From Salipiger profundus (lineage in GTDB: Bacteria; Pseudomonadota; Alphaproteobacteria; Rhodobacterales; Rhodobacteraceae): 64,000 nt of DNA. Position 1 is the first letter of the stretch; the number at the start of each line of letters is the position of its first letter. The notes under the pieces were generated by a model, which had not been told where the DNA came from, made no database searches, and saw only the letters and a list, made by a program, of their open reading frames with translations. Shown in pieces: positions 10,784 to 21,468 of the stretch. The DNA lies in assembly GCF_001969385.1 (NCBI RefSeq), contig NZ_CP014796.1, forward strand, positions 1,257,501 through 1,321,500, given 5' to 3'. Position numbers and translations under genes: made by a program.

Positions 10784-11610
10784 TGGGTGACCTCGAGCAT
10801 GCCATCCCCCATGTCGGTGACCAGCGGCACACCGGCCTCGGTGAGGATCGCGTTGATCTCGTCCTGGTTGCGGCGGATCAGCGAGTTGAGCTTGCGCTCC
10901 CAGACCTTCTCGCCCTGCCGCACGCCCATGGTGATGCGGTAGAAGAGCTTGGGAAAGCCTTCCTCCTTCAGCAGCGGCACGACCTTCATGTCGGTGCCGC
11001 GCCGCTTGACCAGCGGGCCGGCGATCGGCCCCCACATCACGGCGGCGTCTATGGTGCCGGCCTCGAGATCGTCGAGCATGTCGACCGACGGGCTTTCATG
11101 GCGACGATCGACCACGAGGTGATAGGGCTTGGCGCGCCCGATCAGGCCGTTCTTGGCCATGTGGTTCGCCGGCGGCGAACCCGCGATGATGCCGATGGCG
11201 CGGCCCTGCAGCTTCGGATCGGCAAGGCTTTCCACCTCAGCCAGCGGGCCGTCCGAGGGCACCACCAGAACGAAGGCCGAGGTCATGTAGTGGTTAGTGT
11301 TCTGCACCAGCTCGTGGCCCTGCGCGTAGCCCATCACCACGTCGCATTTGCCTGCCTTCAGCGTGTTGCGGATGAAGCCCGTCGCCATGGGATACCAGGT
11401 GTAGCTCACCGGCAGGTCGAGCTTCGCGGCGAAGAGCTCGGCGAGCCTGTTCTCGTAGCCCGAGCCGTCCTCCACGGACATCGGATCGTTGGCCGGATCG
11501 GCGCAAACCCTGAACGCTGTCCGGGAAACAAGGTCAGAGGTCTGCGCCGCGCCCGGTCCTGCGTGGGAGACGAGCAGGACCGCCAGCGCCGCCGCCATCA
11601 GGCGGCGCAT
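10780..11610 (-). CDS. xoxJ: Quinoprotein dehydrogenase-associated periplasmic binding protein XoxJ
   Basis: A 276-residue type 2 periplasmic binding protein of the MxaJ/XoxJ family, always found beside methanol dehydrogenase genes. The signal peptide is cut near AAQTSD. The body contains FRVCADPANDPMS near the mature N-terminus and a large hydrophobic cleft region. XoxJ is thought to assist activation or assembly of XoxF rather than import a solute; no transporter partner is encoded. I chose the ATG at 11610, one base after the xoxG stop (TGACATG), because it begins a proper leader, over the in-frame ATGs at 11631 and 11655. Confidence 0.9.
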   Translation of the reverse strand: MRRLMAAALAVLLVSHAGPGAAQTSDLVSRTAFRVCADPANDPMSVEDGSGYENRLAELFAAKLDLPVSYTWYPMATGFIRNTLKAGKCDVVMGYAQGHELVQNTNHYMTSAFVLVVPSDGPLAEVESLADPKLQGRAIGIIAGSPPANHMAKNGLIGRAKPYHLVVDRRHESPSVDMLDDLEAGTIDAAVMWGPIAGPLVKRRGTDMKVVPLLKEEGFPKLFYRITMGVRQGEKVWERKLNSLIRRNQDEINAILTEAGVPLVTDMGDGMLEVTQ

Positions 11611-11611
11611 G

Positions 11612-12142
11612 TCACGAGCCCATGCAGGCATCTTCCATCTCTGCGAAGGTGTCACTCTTGGGCTCCTTCTTGGCCGGGCGGCCGCGCGCGATCGCGCCGG
11701 ACCCGTGCGCCTTGAGGTAGGTGTAGATGTCGTCGAGGTAGCACATCACGTTGGGATTGGTGCCGAACGCGGGCATCACGGAATTCTCGGAGGCGCCGAC
11801 CTTCTGGCGGCCGTTCACCACCACGTCGACGAAATCGTAGTAATCCATGTCGAGCGCGGAGTTCTTCAGCGCCGGGGCATAGGTGGATCCCTCGCCGTCC
11901 GGGCCGTGGCAGACGTGGCACTCGGCGTGGTAGCGGCGGAACCCCGAGAAGGTCGGCCAGTCGACGGTGCCGTCTTCCTTCACGTTGAAGGTCGGAATGC
12001 CGTCCTCGGTGTAGTACCGCCCGCCTTCCTCGTAGCCGACCGCGATGTTCGGGTCATCCATCGAGACATTGTCCGCCGCGAAGGCGCTGGAGGCCGAAAG
12101 GATGCCGGCGGCGGCCGCAAGGGGGGTAAGGTGTCGGATCAT
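11612..12142 (-). CDS. xoxG: Cytochrome c electron acceptor of XoxF (cytochrome cL-like)
   Basis: A 176-residue exported monohaem cytochrome c. The signal peptide is cut near AFAADN and the haem motif CHVCH is at residues 75-79. The sequence matches the 'c-type cytochrome, methanol metabolism-related' group (AYAPALKNSALDMDYYDF; VMPAFGTNPNVMCYL). It should accept electrons one at a time from PQQ in XoxF and pass them to other c-type cytochromes. It lies 78 bases downstream of xoxF and is coupled to xoxJ. Extra cysteines near the C-terminus (VMCYL, DACMGS) could form a disulfide. Confidence 0.92.
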   Translation of the reverse strand: MIRHLTPLAAAAGILSASSAFAADNVSMDDPNIAVGYEEGGRYYTEDGIPTFNVKEDGTVDWPTFSGFRRYHAECHVCHGPDGEGSTYAPALKNSALDMDYYDFVDVVVNGRQKVGASENSVMPAFGTNPNVMCYLDDIYTYLKAHGSGAIARGRPAKKEPKSDTFAEMEDACMGS

Positions 12143-12220
12143 TGTCAGCTATCCTGAAACTCTGGGAAAGGTGGACCGGCAGGGTCACGGAGTCCTGCCG
12201 GCCCGGTTGATGGCTGCGGA

Positions 12221-14026
12221 TCAGTCGGGAAGGGCGAAGACCGTCAGCTGGCCACCAAGCGCGGTGTAGTCGGACAGGGCGGAGTAGCCGCCGACCGCCC
12301 CGAGACCGTCGTTCGGGTTGGTGAGACCGGCCGCGAGACCGATGCCGGCCCAGCCGCCGACGCCCGAGAGGATGCCGACATACTGCTTGCCGTCATGCTC
12401 GTAGGTCATCACGTTGCCGATGATGCCCGAGGGGGTCTTGAAGCGGTAGAGCTCGTCGCCCGTCTCCGAGTCCACGGCCTTGAGGTAGCCCTCGAGCGTG
12501 CCGTAGAAGACCACGTCACCCGCGGTGGCAAGCGCGCCGGACCAGACCGAGAACTGCTCGGGGATCGACCACTTGATCTCGCCGTTGATGTTGTCCCAGG
12601 CGATGAAGTTGCCCATGCCGCCATGGCTGTCGGGCGCCGGATACATCGCCAGCGTCGCACCCACGTAGGGCTGACCGGCGGTGTAGCTCACCCGGAACGG
12701 CTCGTAGTCCATGCAGACGTGGTTGGTCGGCACGTAGAAGAGCTCGGTCTTGGGCGAGTAGGACGCGGGCTGCTGGTCCTTGGTGCCAAGCGCCGCCGGG
12801 CAGATGCCGGTCGAGTTCACGTCTTCGCCGTTCTGCTCGGTCGAATACTCGGCAACGACCTGCGGACGCCCGTAGGTGTCCGATTCCGGGTCCATGTCGA
12901 CGCCGCTGGTCCAGTTCACCGCCGGGTCGTATTTCTCGGCCGAGATGAGTTCGCCCGAGATCCGGTCCATGGTGTAGGCGATGCCGTTCCGGTCGAAGTG
13001 GGTCAGCAGCTTGCGCTCCTCGCCGTCGATCTCCTGGTCGGTAAGGATCACCTCGTTGACGCCGTCGTAGTCCCATTCGTCGTGGGGCGTCATCTGGTAG
13101 ACCCATTTCGCCATGCCATCGTCGGGATCGCGGGCCATCAGGGTCATCGACCAGCGGTTGTCACCGGGGCGCTGCGACGGGTTCCAGGTCGAGGGGTTGC
13201 CGGTGCCGTAGTAGATCAGGTCGGCCTCGGGATCATAGGAATACCAGCCCCAGGTGGTGCCGCCGCCGATCATCCACTGGTCGCCTTCCCAGGTGTTGGT
13301 GCCCGAGTTCTCGCCCACCGGCTCGCCGAGATGCGTGGTGTTCTCGGGGTCCATCAGGATGTCTTCGTCGGGACCCATGGAATAGGCGCGCCACTCCTGC
13401 TCGCCGGTTTCCATGTTGTAGGCCGTGACATGGCCACGGACGCCGAATTCGCCGCCCGAGATACCGACGATCACCTTGTCCTTGACCGGCATCACGGTCG
13501 CGGTGTTGGTCTCGCCCTTGGAGGGGTCGCCGTTCACCGCTTCCCACATCACCTCGCCGGTCTCCGCGTCGAGCGCGACGACCTTGGTGTCGGCCTGGTG
13601 CAGGAAGACCTTGCCGTCGGCATAGGCGACGCCACGGTTCACCGTGTCGCAGCACATCACCGGGATCACGTTGGGATCCTGCTTCGGCTCGTACTTCCAC
13701 TTGATCTTGCCCTGCTCGTTCAGGTCGAGCGCGTAGACGATGTTCGGGAACGGCGTGTGCACGAACATCGTGTCGCCCACCACGAGCGGCGAACCCTCGT
13801 GACCGCGCAGCACGCCGGTCGAGAACGTCCACGCGACCTGCAGGTCGCCCACGTTTTCCTTGTTGATGGAATCGAGTTCCGAATAACGCTGGTTCGCGTA
13901 ATCGCCGGTCTGGATCGCCCATTGCGAGGGATTGTCCATCTGCGACATCAGGTCGTCATTCGCCAACGCCATGGATGCGGCACAAAGCGCCACCCCCGAC
14001 GTCATCAGAAACGTCAGCTTCTTCAT
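12221..14026 (-). CDS. xoxF: Lanthanide-dependent PQQ methanol/ethanol dehydrogenase
   Basis: A 601-residue periplasmic PQQ quinoprotein with a signal peptide (cut near MALANDD) and an eight-bladed propeller fold. The vicinal cysteine pair C125-C126 (VMCCDTV) stacks on PQQ in this family. Metal/PQQ ligands are E193 (GGEFGVRGH), N277 (GTGNPSTW) and the catalytic D319. The residue two after it is D321 (HDEWDYDG), the extra aspartate that separates lanthanide-dependent XoxF from calcium-dependent MxaF, which has alanine there. It oxidises primary alcohols, methanol to formaldehyde or further. The start at 14026 has an AAGGGAG site. No mxaF/mxaI is seen in the window. Confidence 0.96.
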   Translation of the reverse strand: MKKLTFLMTSGVALCAASMALANDDLMSQMDNPSQWAIQTGDYANQRYSELDSINKENVGDLQVAWTFSTGVLRGHEGSPLVVGDTMFVHTPFPNIVYALDLNEQGKIKWKYEPKQDPNVIPVMCCDTVNRGVAYADGKVFLHQADTKVVALDAETGEVMWEAVNGDPSKGETNTATVMPVKDKVIVGISGGEFGVRGHVTAYNMETGEQEWRAYSMGPDEDILMDPENTTHLGEPVGENSGTNTWEGDQWMIGGGTTWGWYSYDPEADLIYYGTGNPSTWNPSQRPGDNRWSMTLMARDPDDGMAKWVYQMTPHDEWDYDGVNEVILTDQEIDGEERKLLTHFDRNGIAYTMDRISGELISAEKYDPAVNWTSGVDMDPESDTYGRPQVVAEYSTEQNGEDVNSTGICPAALGTKDQQPASYSPKTELFYVPTNHVCMDYEPFRVSYTAGQPYVGATLAMYPAPDSHGGMGNFIAWDNINGEIKWSIPEQFSVWSGALATAGDVVFYGTLEGYLKAVDSETGDELYRFKTPSGIIGNVMTYEHDGKQYVGILSGVGGWAGIGLAAGLTNPNDGLGAVGGYSALSDYTALGGQLTVFALPD

Positions 14027-14223
14027 TTCCTACTCCCTTGGGTAAAACGGCGGTGCGCCCGCCTGTTTGCCCTCCATGACCCGCGGCTCCTCAGTCGCGA
14101 CATCGCTTCGGGCGATCCGGAAACGGCACCTCGGTTCCTCCCGCCGTTTCCGGAAATCCGTATCTCCTAGGTCAGTCTCTCCCTTTCCTGTCCTGTCTGT
14201 CGGTGCATCCGTTCGAGTTCAGA
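14027..14223 (-). promoter_or_regulatory. xoxF upstream region with strong stem-loop
   Basis: The 197 bases between the cytochrome c gene (ends 14224) and xoxF (starts 14026) should hold the xoxF promoter. They contain a perfect 11-base inverted repeat (14117-14127 and 14143-14153, loop of 15) and beside it a short hairpin with a TTCG loop (14102-14116). Neither is followed by a T-run on the minus strand, so a simple terminator is not the only reading. They could terminate the upstream operon or control xoxF. Confidence 0.55.
14117..14153. repeat. 11-base perfect inverted repeat upstream of xoxF
   Basis: CCGGAAACGGC at 14117-14127 pairs exactly with GCCGTTTCCGG at 14143-14153, separated by 15 bases. 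It is a possible operator or RNA stem-loop about 90-125 bases before the xoxF start codon. Confidence 0.7.
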
Positions 14224-14625
14224 TCACTCGTTGAAGGTCGCCAGGTAGGCGATCACGTCAGCGCGCTCGTCTTCCTTGCGCAGACCGGCAAAGGACATCT
14301 TGGTGCCCTTGGCATAGTCGCGCGGCTTCTCGAGGAACGCCGCGAGTTCTTCCGGAGTCCAGTCGCCCTTTTCCTCGGCGATGCTGTTGAGCGCGTCGGA
14401 ATAGTCGAAGTCGGGCTCCCCGGCGATGCCGCGGGTGAACAGGTTGTTCAGCTCGGGGCCGACCTTGTTCTTCGCGTCTTCGCCCACTGCATGGCAGGCT
14501 GCGCACTTGCGGAACACGCGCTCGCCCTTTTCGGGGTCGCCGCTCATGTCGCCGTGATTGTCGGCAAGGGCCGCGCCCGCCGTCAGGGTCATCATGCACG
14601 CCGTCGCTAGCAGTTTCTGGATCAT
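14224..14625 (-). CDS. Class I cytochrome c (c2/c550-like)
   Basis: A 133-residue exported monohaem cytochrome c. The signal peptide is cut near AALADN, the haem motif CAACH is at residues 41-45 and a likely axial methionine is in GTKMSFAG. It resembles soluble cytochrome c2/c550 electron shuttles of alphaproteobacteria. The ATG at 14625 has a GGAAGGAGAA site. It sits between fghA and xoxF on the same strand, the position of cytochrome c genes in Paracoccus-type C1 clusters. It may shuttle electrons from XoxG to an oxidase such as the caa3-type enzyme at 17.5-21 kb; that link is inferred. Confidence 0.9.
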   Translation of the reverse strand: MIQKLLATACMMTLTAGAALADNHGDMSGDPEKGERVFRKCAACHAVGEDAKNKVGPELNNLFTRGIAGEPDFDYSDALNSIAEEKGDWTPEELAAFLEKPRDYAKGTKMSFAGLRKEDERADVIAYLATFNE

Positions 14626-14657
14626 TCTTGTTCTCCTTCCCTTGGGATGACCCGGCT

Positions 14658-15481
14658 TCACAGAAGCCGGGCCGCGTGCCAGGCGACGTGGTCGCCCGCA
14701 AACGTGTTCACGAAGAAATACGAGTGGTCGTACCCCTCCTGCATACGGAACGTAGCGGGTTGACGGCGTTTCGCAATCGCCTCTGCAAGCGCCTCGGGCT
14801 TCAGCAGGTCGAGGAACTGGTCGCTTGCCCCCTGGTCGATGAGAATATCATCCTTCCAGCCGTGCTCCTGCAGCAGCAGCGTCGAGTCGTGCGAGGCCCA
14901 GCAGCCCTCGTCATCCCCGAGATATGCCGAGAGCTGCTTGCGCCCCCAGTCCGACTGCGTGGGATGCGCGATCGGCGCAAAGGCCGACAGGCTGTCGTAC
15001 ATCTCGGGGTTGCGCATCGCGATGGTCAGCGCGCCGTGGCCGCCCATGGAATGCCCGGTGATGCCGTGCTTCGTGCCGATGCCGTCCATGCCCTCGACGA
15101 TGCCGCGCAGCTCCTTCGTGATGTAATCGTACATCTGGAAGTGCGGCTTCCACGGATCGCGCTTGGCGTTCACGTAGAACCCCGCGCCCTGCCCGAGATC
15201 GTAGGCTTCGTCGTTGGCCACGCCCTCGCCACGCGGCGAGGTGTCGGGAAACACGACCGCAAGGCCGTGTTTCGCCGCGTGTTCCTGGAAGCCGCCCTTG
15301 GTCATGGCGTTCTCGTGCGTGCAGGTCAGGCCCGAGAGATACCACAGAACCGGAACGGGCCGCTCCTTGGCCTGCGGCGGCATGTAGACCGCAAAGGTCA
15401 TGTCGCAGCCGCAGGTCTCGGAGGCGTGGGTGTAGACGCCCTGCGTTCCGCCGAAGCTTCGGTTTTCCGCAACGGTTTCCA

Positions 15482-15482
<1 letters not shown>
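14658..15482 (-). CDS. fghA: S-formylglutathione hydrolase
   Basis: A 274-residue esterase-D type alpha/beta hydrolase that splits S-formylglutathione to formate and glutathione in the cytosol. The nucleophile elbow GHSMGGHGAL carries the catalytic serine; an acid residue (DQGASDQF region) and the late histidine (GYDHSYFF) complete the triad. The oxyanion-type motif LSGLTCTHENAMTKGG is typical. Its ATG overlaps the stop of the dehydrogenase gene (TGATG), so the two consecutive enzymes of the glutathione-dependent pathway are translationally coupled. Confidence 0.95.
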
Positions 15483-16609
<1,127 letters not shown>

Positions 16610-16772
16610 GCAGTCTCCCTCCACAGTGGTGTGTTGTCCTTACGCTCTGGGCGCTTGGCTCGAGTATGGGTGCGCGATCGCATACCGAACAATACAGCCA
16701 ATGGTGGGTATTTCCCGAGATGGACCGCGCGCGCACCCTGTTTCATAGTCGCTTGAGGGAGGGAAGCGTACG

Positions 16773-17387
16773 ATGATTCATAAATGCTATGCACTGTGTG
16801 CAGTGCTCATATTCGCTGCAACCACAGCCCCGGCCGCCGATTTCTCGGACCCGACGTGGCCCTGCGTGCAACGAAAGGTCGAGCGCCTCTCGATCGGCCT
16901 CATGTGGCCCGAAGCCCTGCCCGAGAGTCCGCCCGAAGACGCGAAGGCCGAGGCCGTGGAAGAACTTGCCGAGACGCTGGCGCTGCGCCGGGTCGATCTC
17001 GAGGAGGCCCGCGACAGGGTCCGGGCCTTCGCCGAATCGCATGGCCATGACACCGACCTCATGGGAGCCGTCTTCGCCGAGGTCTTCGACACGCTCGCGT
17101 CGCGCCGAACCCGCATCATCGACGGGATCGGGGATTTCTCGCTGGGCCAGATCGCGCTGTCCGAGAAGATCGACGCAGGCCGTGCCGAGATGGACGCCCA
17201 GATGGCGAAGGACGACCCCGATTTCGACCGGGTCGACGCGCTCGAGGAACAGGTCGACTGGGACCAGCGCATCTTCAGCGACCGGCAGCAGACGATCACC
17301 TACCTCTGCGAGACACCGACGCTGCTCGAAAAGCGGCTCTACGCGATTTCCCAGATGCTGCAGGAGGCCGGCCAGGGCGGCGGCTGA
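16773..17387 (+). CDS. Exported protein of unknown function, predicted helical
   Basis: A 204-residue exported protein. The leader is cut near APAADFS and the rest is strongly helical and charged (residues 55-100 and 125-160), suggesting coiled coil. The mature start DFSDPTWPCVQRKVERLS and late TYLCETPTLLE each contain one cysteine, possibly a disulfide. It lies divergent from adhI and about 115-145 bases before the caa3-type oxidase genes, so it may be an accessory of that oxidase. I recognise no named family. Confidence 0.75.
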   Translation: MIHKCYALCAVLIFAATTAPAADFSDPTWPCVQRKVERLSIGLMWPEALPESPPEDAKAEAVEELAETLALRRVDLEEARDRVRAFAESHGHDTDLMGAVFAEVFDTLASRRTRIIDGIGDFSLGQIALSEKIDAGRAEMDAQMAKDDPDFDRVDALEEQVDWDQRIFSDRQQTITYLCETPTLLEKRLYAISQMLQEAGQGGG

Positions 17388-17451
17388 CCCGCTCCCGGCA
17401 GGCTGACGTGACCCGGTGCCGCGCGCGGTTCCGATCATCGCATCGCGAGAA

Positions 17452-17484
17452 AGCCTCACTTTTTCGGGAACCGTATGTGAGGCT
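17452..17484. repeat. Inverted repeat before coxB
   Basis: AGCCTCAC at 17452-17459 pairs with GTGAGGCT at 17477-17484, loop of 17, with a run of five T after the first arm. It may end the upstream transcript or act in the 5' leader of the oxidase operon. Evidence is structural only. Confidence 0.45.
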
Positions 17485-17501
17485 CACCTGTTGCACCGGG
17501 A

Positions 17502-18491
17502 GTGGACCGGAAGACAGGGGCGGAACGGCCGGTGCGGCGCAGCTTATTTCTCATCATTCTCGCGGTGCTCTCCGGCTGTGCGGGGCGACACAACTGGCTG
17601 GCCTCGGCAGGCGAAGAGGCCCACCGGGTCGAAGAGCTCTTCTGGGTTCTCCTTGTGGGGGCCGCGATCATCTGGACCGGGGTGATCGGCGCTGCCGTCT
17701 ACGCCCAGCGCCGGCAGATCGACCCGTCTCTCGAAAAGCAGGCCCGTCGCTTCATCGTCTGGGGCGGCGCGGTATTACCGACCGTCCTCGTGGGCGGCCT
17801 CCTGATCTGGGGACTGGTCATCCTGCGCGACATCACCAGTGACGAGGGTGACCTGACCATCCGGGTGGACGGCGAACGCTGGTGGTGGCGGGTGATCTAC
17901 GAAACGCCCGAAGGCGACGTGGTCACCGCCAACGAGATCCGGCTTCCGGTCGGACAGACGGCGCTGTTCCGGCTCACCGCCGACGACGTGATCCACAGTT
18001 TCTGGGTGCCCGCGCTTGGCGGCAAGATGGACATGATCCCCGGCCGCGAAACCCAGCTTGCGCTCACGCCGCGCAAGACCGGCAACTGGGGCGGGCTCTG
18101 CGCCGAATTCTGCGGCGGCGCCCACGCACTGATGCGCTTCGATGCCATCGTCATGGAGGAGGCCGACTTCGAGGCCTGGCTCGCGCATGAGGCCGAACCC
18201 GCCGAGGTCGCCGAAAGCGACCCCGGCTACACGGTCTTCGACGAGGAAGGCTGCGGCGCCTGCCACACAATCCGCGGCACCGAGGCCGAGGGCCCCGTCG
18301 GTCCCGACCTCACCCACCTGGCCGCCCGCGAGAAGCTCGGCGCCGGCATCTACGAGATGACGCCCGACAACATGGCGCGCTGGATCACTGACACGCACGA
18401 GATGAAGCCCGACATCGACATGCCCCCCTACCCCGACCTCTCCGGCGCGCGGCTCGACCAGCTCGTCGCCTTCCTGATGAGCCTGGACTGA
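17502..18491 (+). CDS. coxB: caa3-type cytochrome c oxidase subunit II fused to cytochrome c
   Basis: Subunit II of a haem-copper oxidase with a C-terminal haem domain (329 residues from the GTG at 17502; an alternative GTG at 17532 gives 319). Order: signal/lipobox LAVLSGC (C26), two membrane helices (about 47-68 and 86-108), the CuA cupredoxin domain, then cytochrome c. CuA ligands are all present: H165, C200, E202, C204, H208, M211 (CAEFCGGAHALM). The haem motif is CGACH at 251-255, with a likely axial methionine in DIDMPPYP. The fusion marks a caa3-type oxidase taking electrons from periplasmic cytochromes. Neither start has a strong ribosome site. Confidence 0.94.
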   Translation: MDRKTGAERPVRRSLFLIILAVLSGCAGRHNWLASAGEEAHRVEELFWVLLVGAAIIWTGVIGAAVYAQRRQIDPSLEKQARRFIVWGGAVLPTVLVGGLLIWGLVILRDITSDEGDLTIRVDGERWWWRVIYETPEGDVVTANEIRLPVGQTALFRLTADDVIHSFWVPALGGKMDMIPGRETQLALTPRKTGNWGGLCAEFCGGAHALMRFDAIVMEEADFEAWLAHEAEPAEVAESDPGYTVFDEEGCGACHTIRGTEAEGPVGPDLTHLAAREKLGAGIYEMTPDNMARWITDTHEMKPDIDMPPYPDLSGARLDQLVAFLMSLD

Positions 18492-18496
18492 CGCGC

Positions 18497-21052
18497 ATGA
18501 CCAAAGAGATCGACCTGTCGAAACTCCCGCCGCCCGAGCCCTACGACGAGGCGCGCAACCAGGCCCAGCGCAAGCGCCTCATGGACGTCTGGCGCGAACC
18601 GCCCGGCTGGAAAGTCATCTCGGCGGTCAACAACGATCACATCGGCAAGTGGTACCTGCTGACCTCCTTCGGCTTCTTCACCTTCGCCGGCATCCTCGCG
18701 CTGCTGATCCGGGTGCAGCTCGCGGTTCCGAACAACGAGCTGTTCAGCCAGAGTCTCTACAACCAGCTGTTCACGCTGCACGGCACGGCGATGATGTTCC
18801 TCTTCGCGGTGCCGATCTTCGAGGCGGTGGCGATCCTCGTGCTGCCCGAGATCCTCGGCGCGCGCGACCTGCCGTTCCCGCGCCTGTCGGCCTTCGGCTT
18901 CTGGTGCTTCGTCATCGGCGGCGTCTTCGTCTGCGTCTCGATCTTCTTCGGCGTCGCGCCAGACGGCGGCTGGTTCATGTATACGCCGCTGTCGTCCGAC
19001 CCGGACTACTCGGGCCTCGGCACCGACATCTGGCTTCTGGGCCTGTCGTTCATCGAGGTCAGCTCGATCGCCGCCGCCGTCGAGCTGATCGTCGGCGTGC
19101 TGAAGTCGCGTCCCCCGGGGATGCGGCTGAACCTCATGCCGCTCTACTGCTGGTACGTGCTGGTCGTCGCGGGGATGATCCTCTTCGCCTTCCCGCCGCT
19201 GATCGCCGGCGACCTGCTTCTCGAGATGGAGCGCGCCTTTGGCTGGGCCTTCTTCGACGTGGACCGGGGCGGCGACCCGCTGCTGTGGCAGCACCTGTTC
19301 TGGATCTTCGGCCACCCCGAGGTCTACATCATCTTCCTGCCCTCGATCGCGCTCATCGCGACCATGCTGCCGACCTTCGCCGGCCGGCCCATGGTGGGCC
19401 ATTCATGGATCGTGCTGAGCGCGGTGGGCGTGGCCTTCCTGAGCTTCGGGCTCTGGGTGCACCACATGTTCACCACCGGCCTGCCAGAGATATCGCTGAG
19501 CTTCTTCTCGGCCGCGTCCGAGGCCGTGGCGGTGCCCACCGGCATCCAGATCTTCTGCTTCATCGCGACGATGCTCGTCTCGAAGGTCCGCCATTCGGTG
19601 CCGATGCTCTTTGCCGGCGGCGCGTTGGCGATCTTCGTCTTCGGCGGGCTGACCGGCGTCATGGTCGCGCTGGTGCCCTTCGACTGGCAGGCGCACGACA
19701 GCTACTTCGTCGTGGCGCACCTGCATTACACGCTGATCGGCGGCATGCTGTTCCCGCTCTTCGCCGGCATCCACTACTGGTATCCCTTCGTCACCCAGCG
19801 AAAGATGAACGACCGCGCCGGCACCTGGAGCTTCTGGCTGATGTTCGGCGGCTTCAACCTTGCCTTCCTGCCGATGCACTGGACCGGCATCATGGGCATG
19901 CCGCGCCGGGTCTGGACCTATGACCTCAGCGATGGCTGGGCGGTGCTCAACATGGTCTCGACCGTGGGCGCCTTCGTCTTCGCGGCGGGCTTCGCGGTGC
20001 TGGCGGTCAACGTGCTCTGGCCGCGCGGCAAGCAGCCGCCCACGACGCGCAACCTCTGGAACGCCGGCACCATGGAGTGGGGCCAGGAAGTGCCGGACAA
20101 GCCTTGGGGCATCCGCTCGATTCCCTATATCCACACCCGCTACCCGCTGTGGGAACAGCCCGACATCCTCGGCCAGATCGACCGGGGCGAGTGGTTCCTC
20201 CCCGACGCCGAGGAAGGCAAGCGCGAGCTGATCGTCACCGACATCCTCGACGCGCGCCCGCTCTTCGTGCAGCGCGTCGGCGGCCCCAGCTTCCTGACAA
20301 TCGGGTCGGCGGTCTGTCTCGGGCTGGTGTTCATCCTCGCGACCTTCCACCTCTGGGCGCTGACCCTGCTGTTCGGCGCGGGCTTCGTCGGCTTCACCCT
20401 GTGGTGGCTCTGGACCGGCACCTCGCAGATCCCGGAGAAGCCCGAGAAATATGCGGGCCGCGGGCTGACGCTGCCGACCTACGCGCAGGGCAACCGCTCG
20501 CCCGGCTGGTGGGCTGTCTTCATCACCATGACCGGCGACATGACCGCCTTCATGGGTCTGGTGTTCAGCTACTTCTTCTACTGGACGGCGCTCGACGACT
20601 TCTTCCCAACGGCCGGGCAGCTTCCGGACTTCGGCTGGCTGCTGCTCGGCCTTGCCCTGATGCTCGGCTCGTGGCTGATGACCGTCACCGCGCGCAACCG
20701 GCTGGGCGCATGGGAGCGCGGGCAGGCGATGGCACTGCTGCTCGGCGCGCTGCCGGTGGGGCTGGCGGGAATCGGCGCATGGGCATGGGCGGCGTGGACG
20801 AAGGGGCTCGACCCCACCGCCAACAGCTTCGACGCGATGGTCTGGATGCTGATCCTGTGGCTGGGCCTGCACCTGCTGCTGAGCTGGGTCATGCACCTTT
20901 ATACGACGGCCCGCATCTGGCGACGGATCTGCACCGGCGACTATCGCGCGGACCTGATGAACCTCACGCTCTTCACCCACTTCCTCGCGCTGACGGCGGT
21001 GGTCACCTTCGCTCTGCTCGCGCTATTCCCGATGCTGATGGGGGTGATGTGA
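18497..21052 (+). CDS. Cytochrome c oxidase subunit I fused to subunit III
   Basis: An 851-residue membrane protein joining the catalytic subunit I (about 1-560) to a subunit III-like region (about 650-851). Active-site residues are present: low-spin haem H95 and H410, CuB/cross-link H273 and Y277 in GHPEVY, CuB pair H322-H323, and high-spin haem H408 (HLHYT). It reduces oxygen to water and pumps protons. I+III fusions are typical of caa3-type oxidases. The gene starts 5 bases after coxB and overlaps the next gene as TGATG. No separate subunit III or haem A synthase gene is in the window. Confidence 0.95.
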   Translation: MTKEIDLSKLPPPEPYDEARNQAQRKRLMDVWREPPGWKVISAVNNDHIGKWYLLTSFGFFTFAGILALLIRVQLAVPNNELFSQSLYNQLFTLHGTAMMFLFAVPIFEAVAILVLPEILGARDLPFPRLSAFGFWCFVIGGVFVCVSIFFGVAPDGGWFMYTPLSSDPDYSGLGTDIWLLGLSFIEVSSIAAAVELIVGVLKSRPPGMRLNLMPLYCWYVLVVAGMILFAFPPLIAGDLLLEMERAFGWAFFDVDRGGDPLLWQHLFWIFGHPEVYIIFLPSIALIATMLPTFAGRPMVGHSWIVLSAVGVAFLSFGLWVHHMFTTGLPEISLSFFSAASEAVAVPTGIQIFCFIATMLVSKVRHSVPMLFAGGALAIFVFGGLTGVMVALVPFDWQAHDSYFVVAHLHYTLIGGMLFPLFAGIHYWYPFVTQRKMNDRAGTWSFWLMFGGFNLAFLPMHWTGIMGMPRRVWTYDLSDGWAVLNMVSTVGAFVFAAGFAVLAVNVLWPRGKQPPTTRNLWNAGTMEWGQEVPDKPWGIRSIPYIHTRYPLWEQPDILGQIDRGEWFLPDAEEGKRELIVTDILDARPLFVQRVGGPSFLTIGSAVCLGLVFILATFHLWALTLLFGAGFVGFTLWWLWTGTSQIPEKPEKYAGRGLTLPTYAQGNRSPGWWAVFITMTGDMTAFMGLVFSYFFYWTALDDFFPTAGQLPDFGWLLLGLALMLGSWLMTVTARNRLGAWERGQAMALLLGALPVGLAGIGAWAWAAWTKGLDPTANSFDAMVWMLILWLGLHLLLSWVMHLYTTARIWRRICTGDYRADLMNLTLFTHFLALTAVVTFALLALFPMLMGVM

Positions 21053-21468
21053 TGCGGCACGAGTCCGACAAGCAGCCCGGAGACTTCCGCCCGCCCGGAG
21101 ATGCCCCCCGCGTCATCGACCAGGGCTCGGTCTGGATTCTCGTCGCCGCGCCGACGATCTGGGCGGTGCATTTCGTCGCGAGCTACGTCATCGCGGCGGT
21201 CTGGTGCGCCAAGGTCGGCCCCTCGCTGGTCGAGCCGCGCTGGATCATCGCGTTGCTCGGGCTGATCGGCATCGCGCTCATCGTCTGGCTGGGCCGCATC
21301 GCCATGCGCCGTTACGGCGGCATCTTCCTCGTCTTCGAGGAGATCACCGACAGCTCGGAACGCGGCCGCGACCGCTTCATCGGCCACGTCTCGCTGCTGC
21401 TCTGCGTGCTGTCGGCAGCGGCGATCCTGTTCACCGTCATTCCCGGCATGGTGTTCTCGACATGCTAG
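21052..21468 (+). CDS. Small membrane protein of the caa3-type oxidase operon
   Basis: A 138-residue protein with three predicted membrane helices (about 26-50, 62-82, 108-132) and a short cytosolic N-terminus. Start TGATG-overlaps the oxidase gene and its end overlaps the CtaG-like gene by 7 bases. It sits where small accessory or subunit IV-type proteins of oxidase operons usually lie. No named domain is recognised; role in assembly or as a minor subunit is inferred from context. Confidence 0.75.
   Translation: MRHESDKQPGDFRPPGDAPRVIDQGSVWILVAAPTIWAVHFVASYVIAAVWCAKVGPSLVEPRWIIALLGLIGIALIVWLGRIAMRRYGGIFLVFEEITDSSERGRDRFIGHVSLLLCVLSAAAILFTVIPGMVFSTC

Noticed and set aside
12221..14026. Calcium-type MxaF
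   Set aside because: The residue two after catalytic D319 is aspartate, not alanine, and no mxaI is present.
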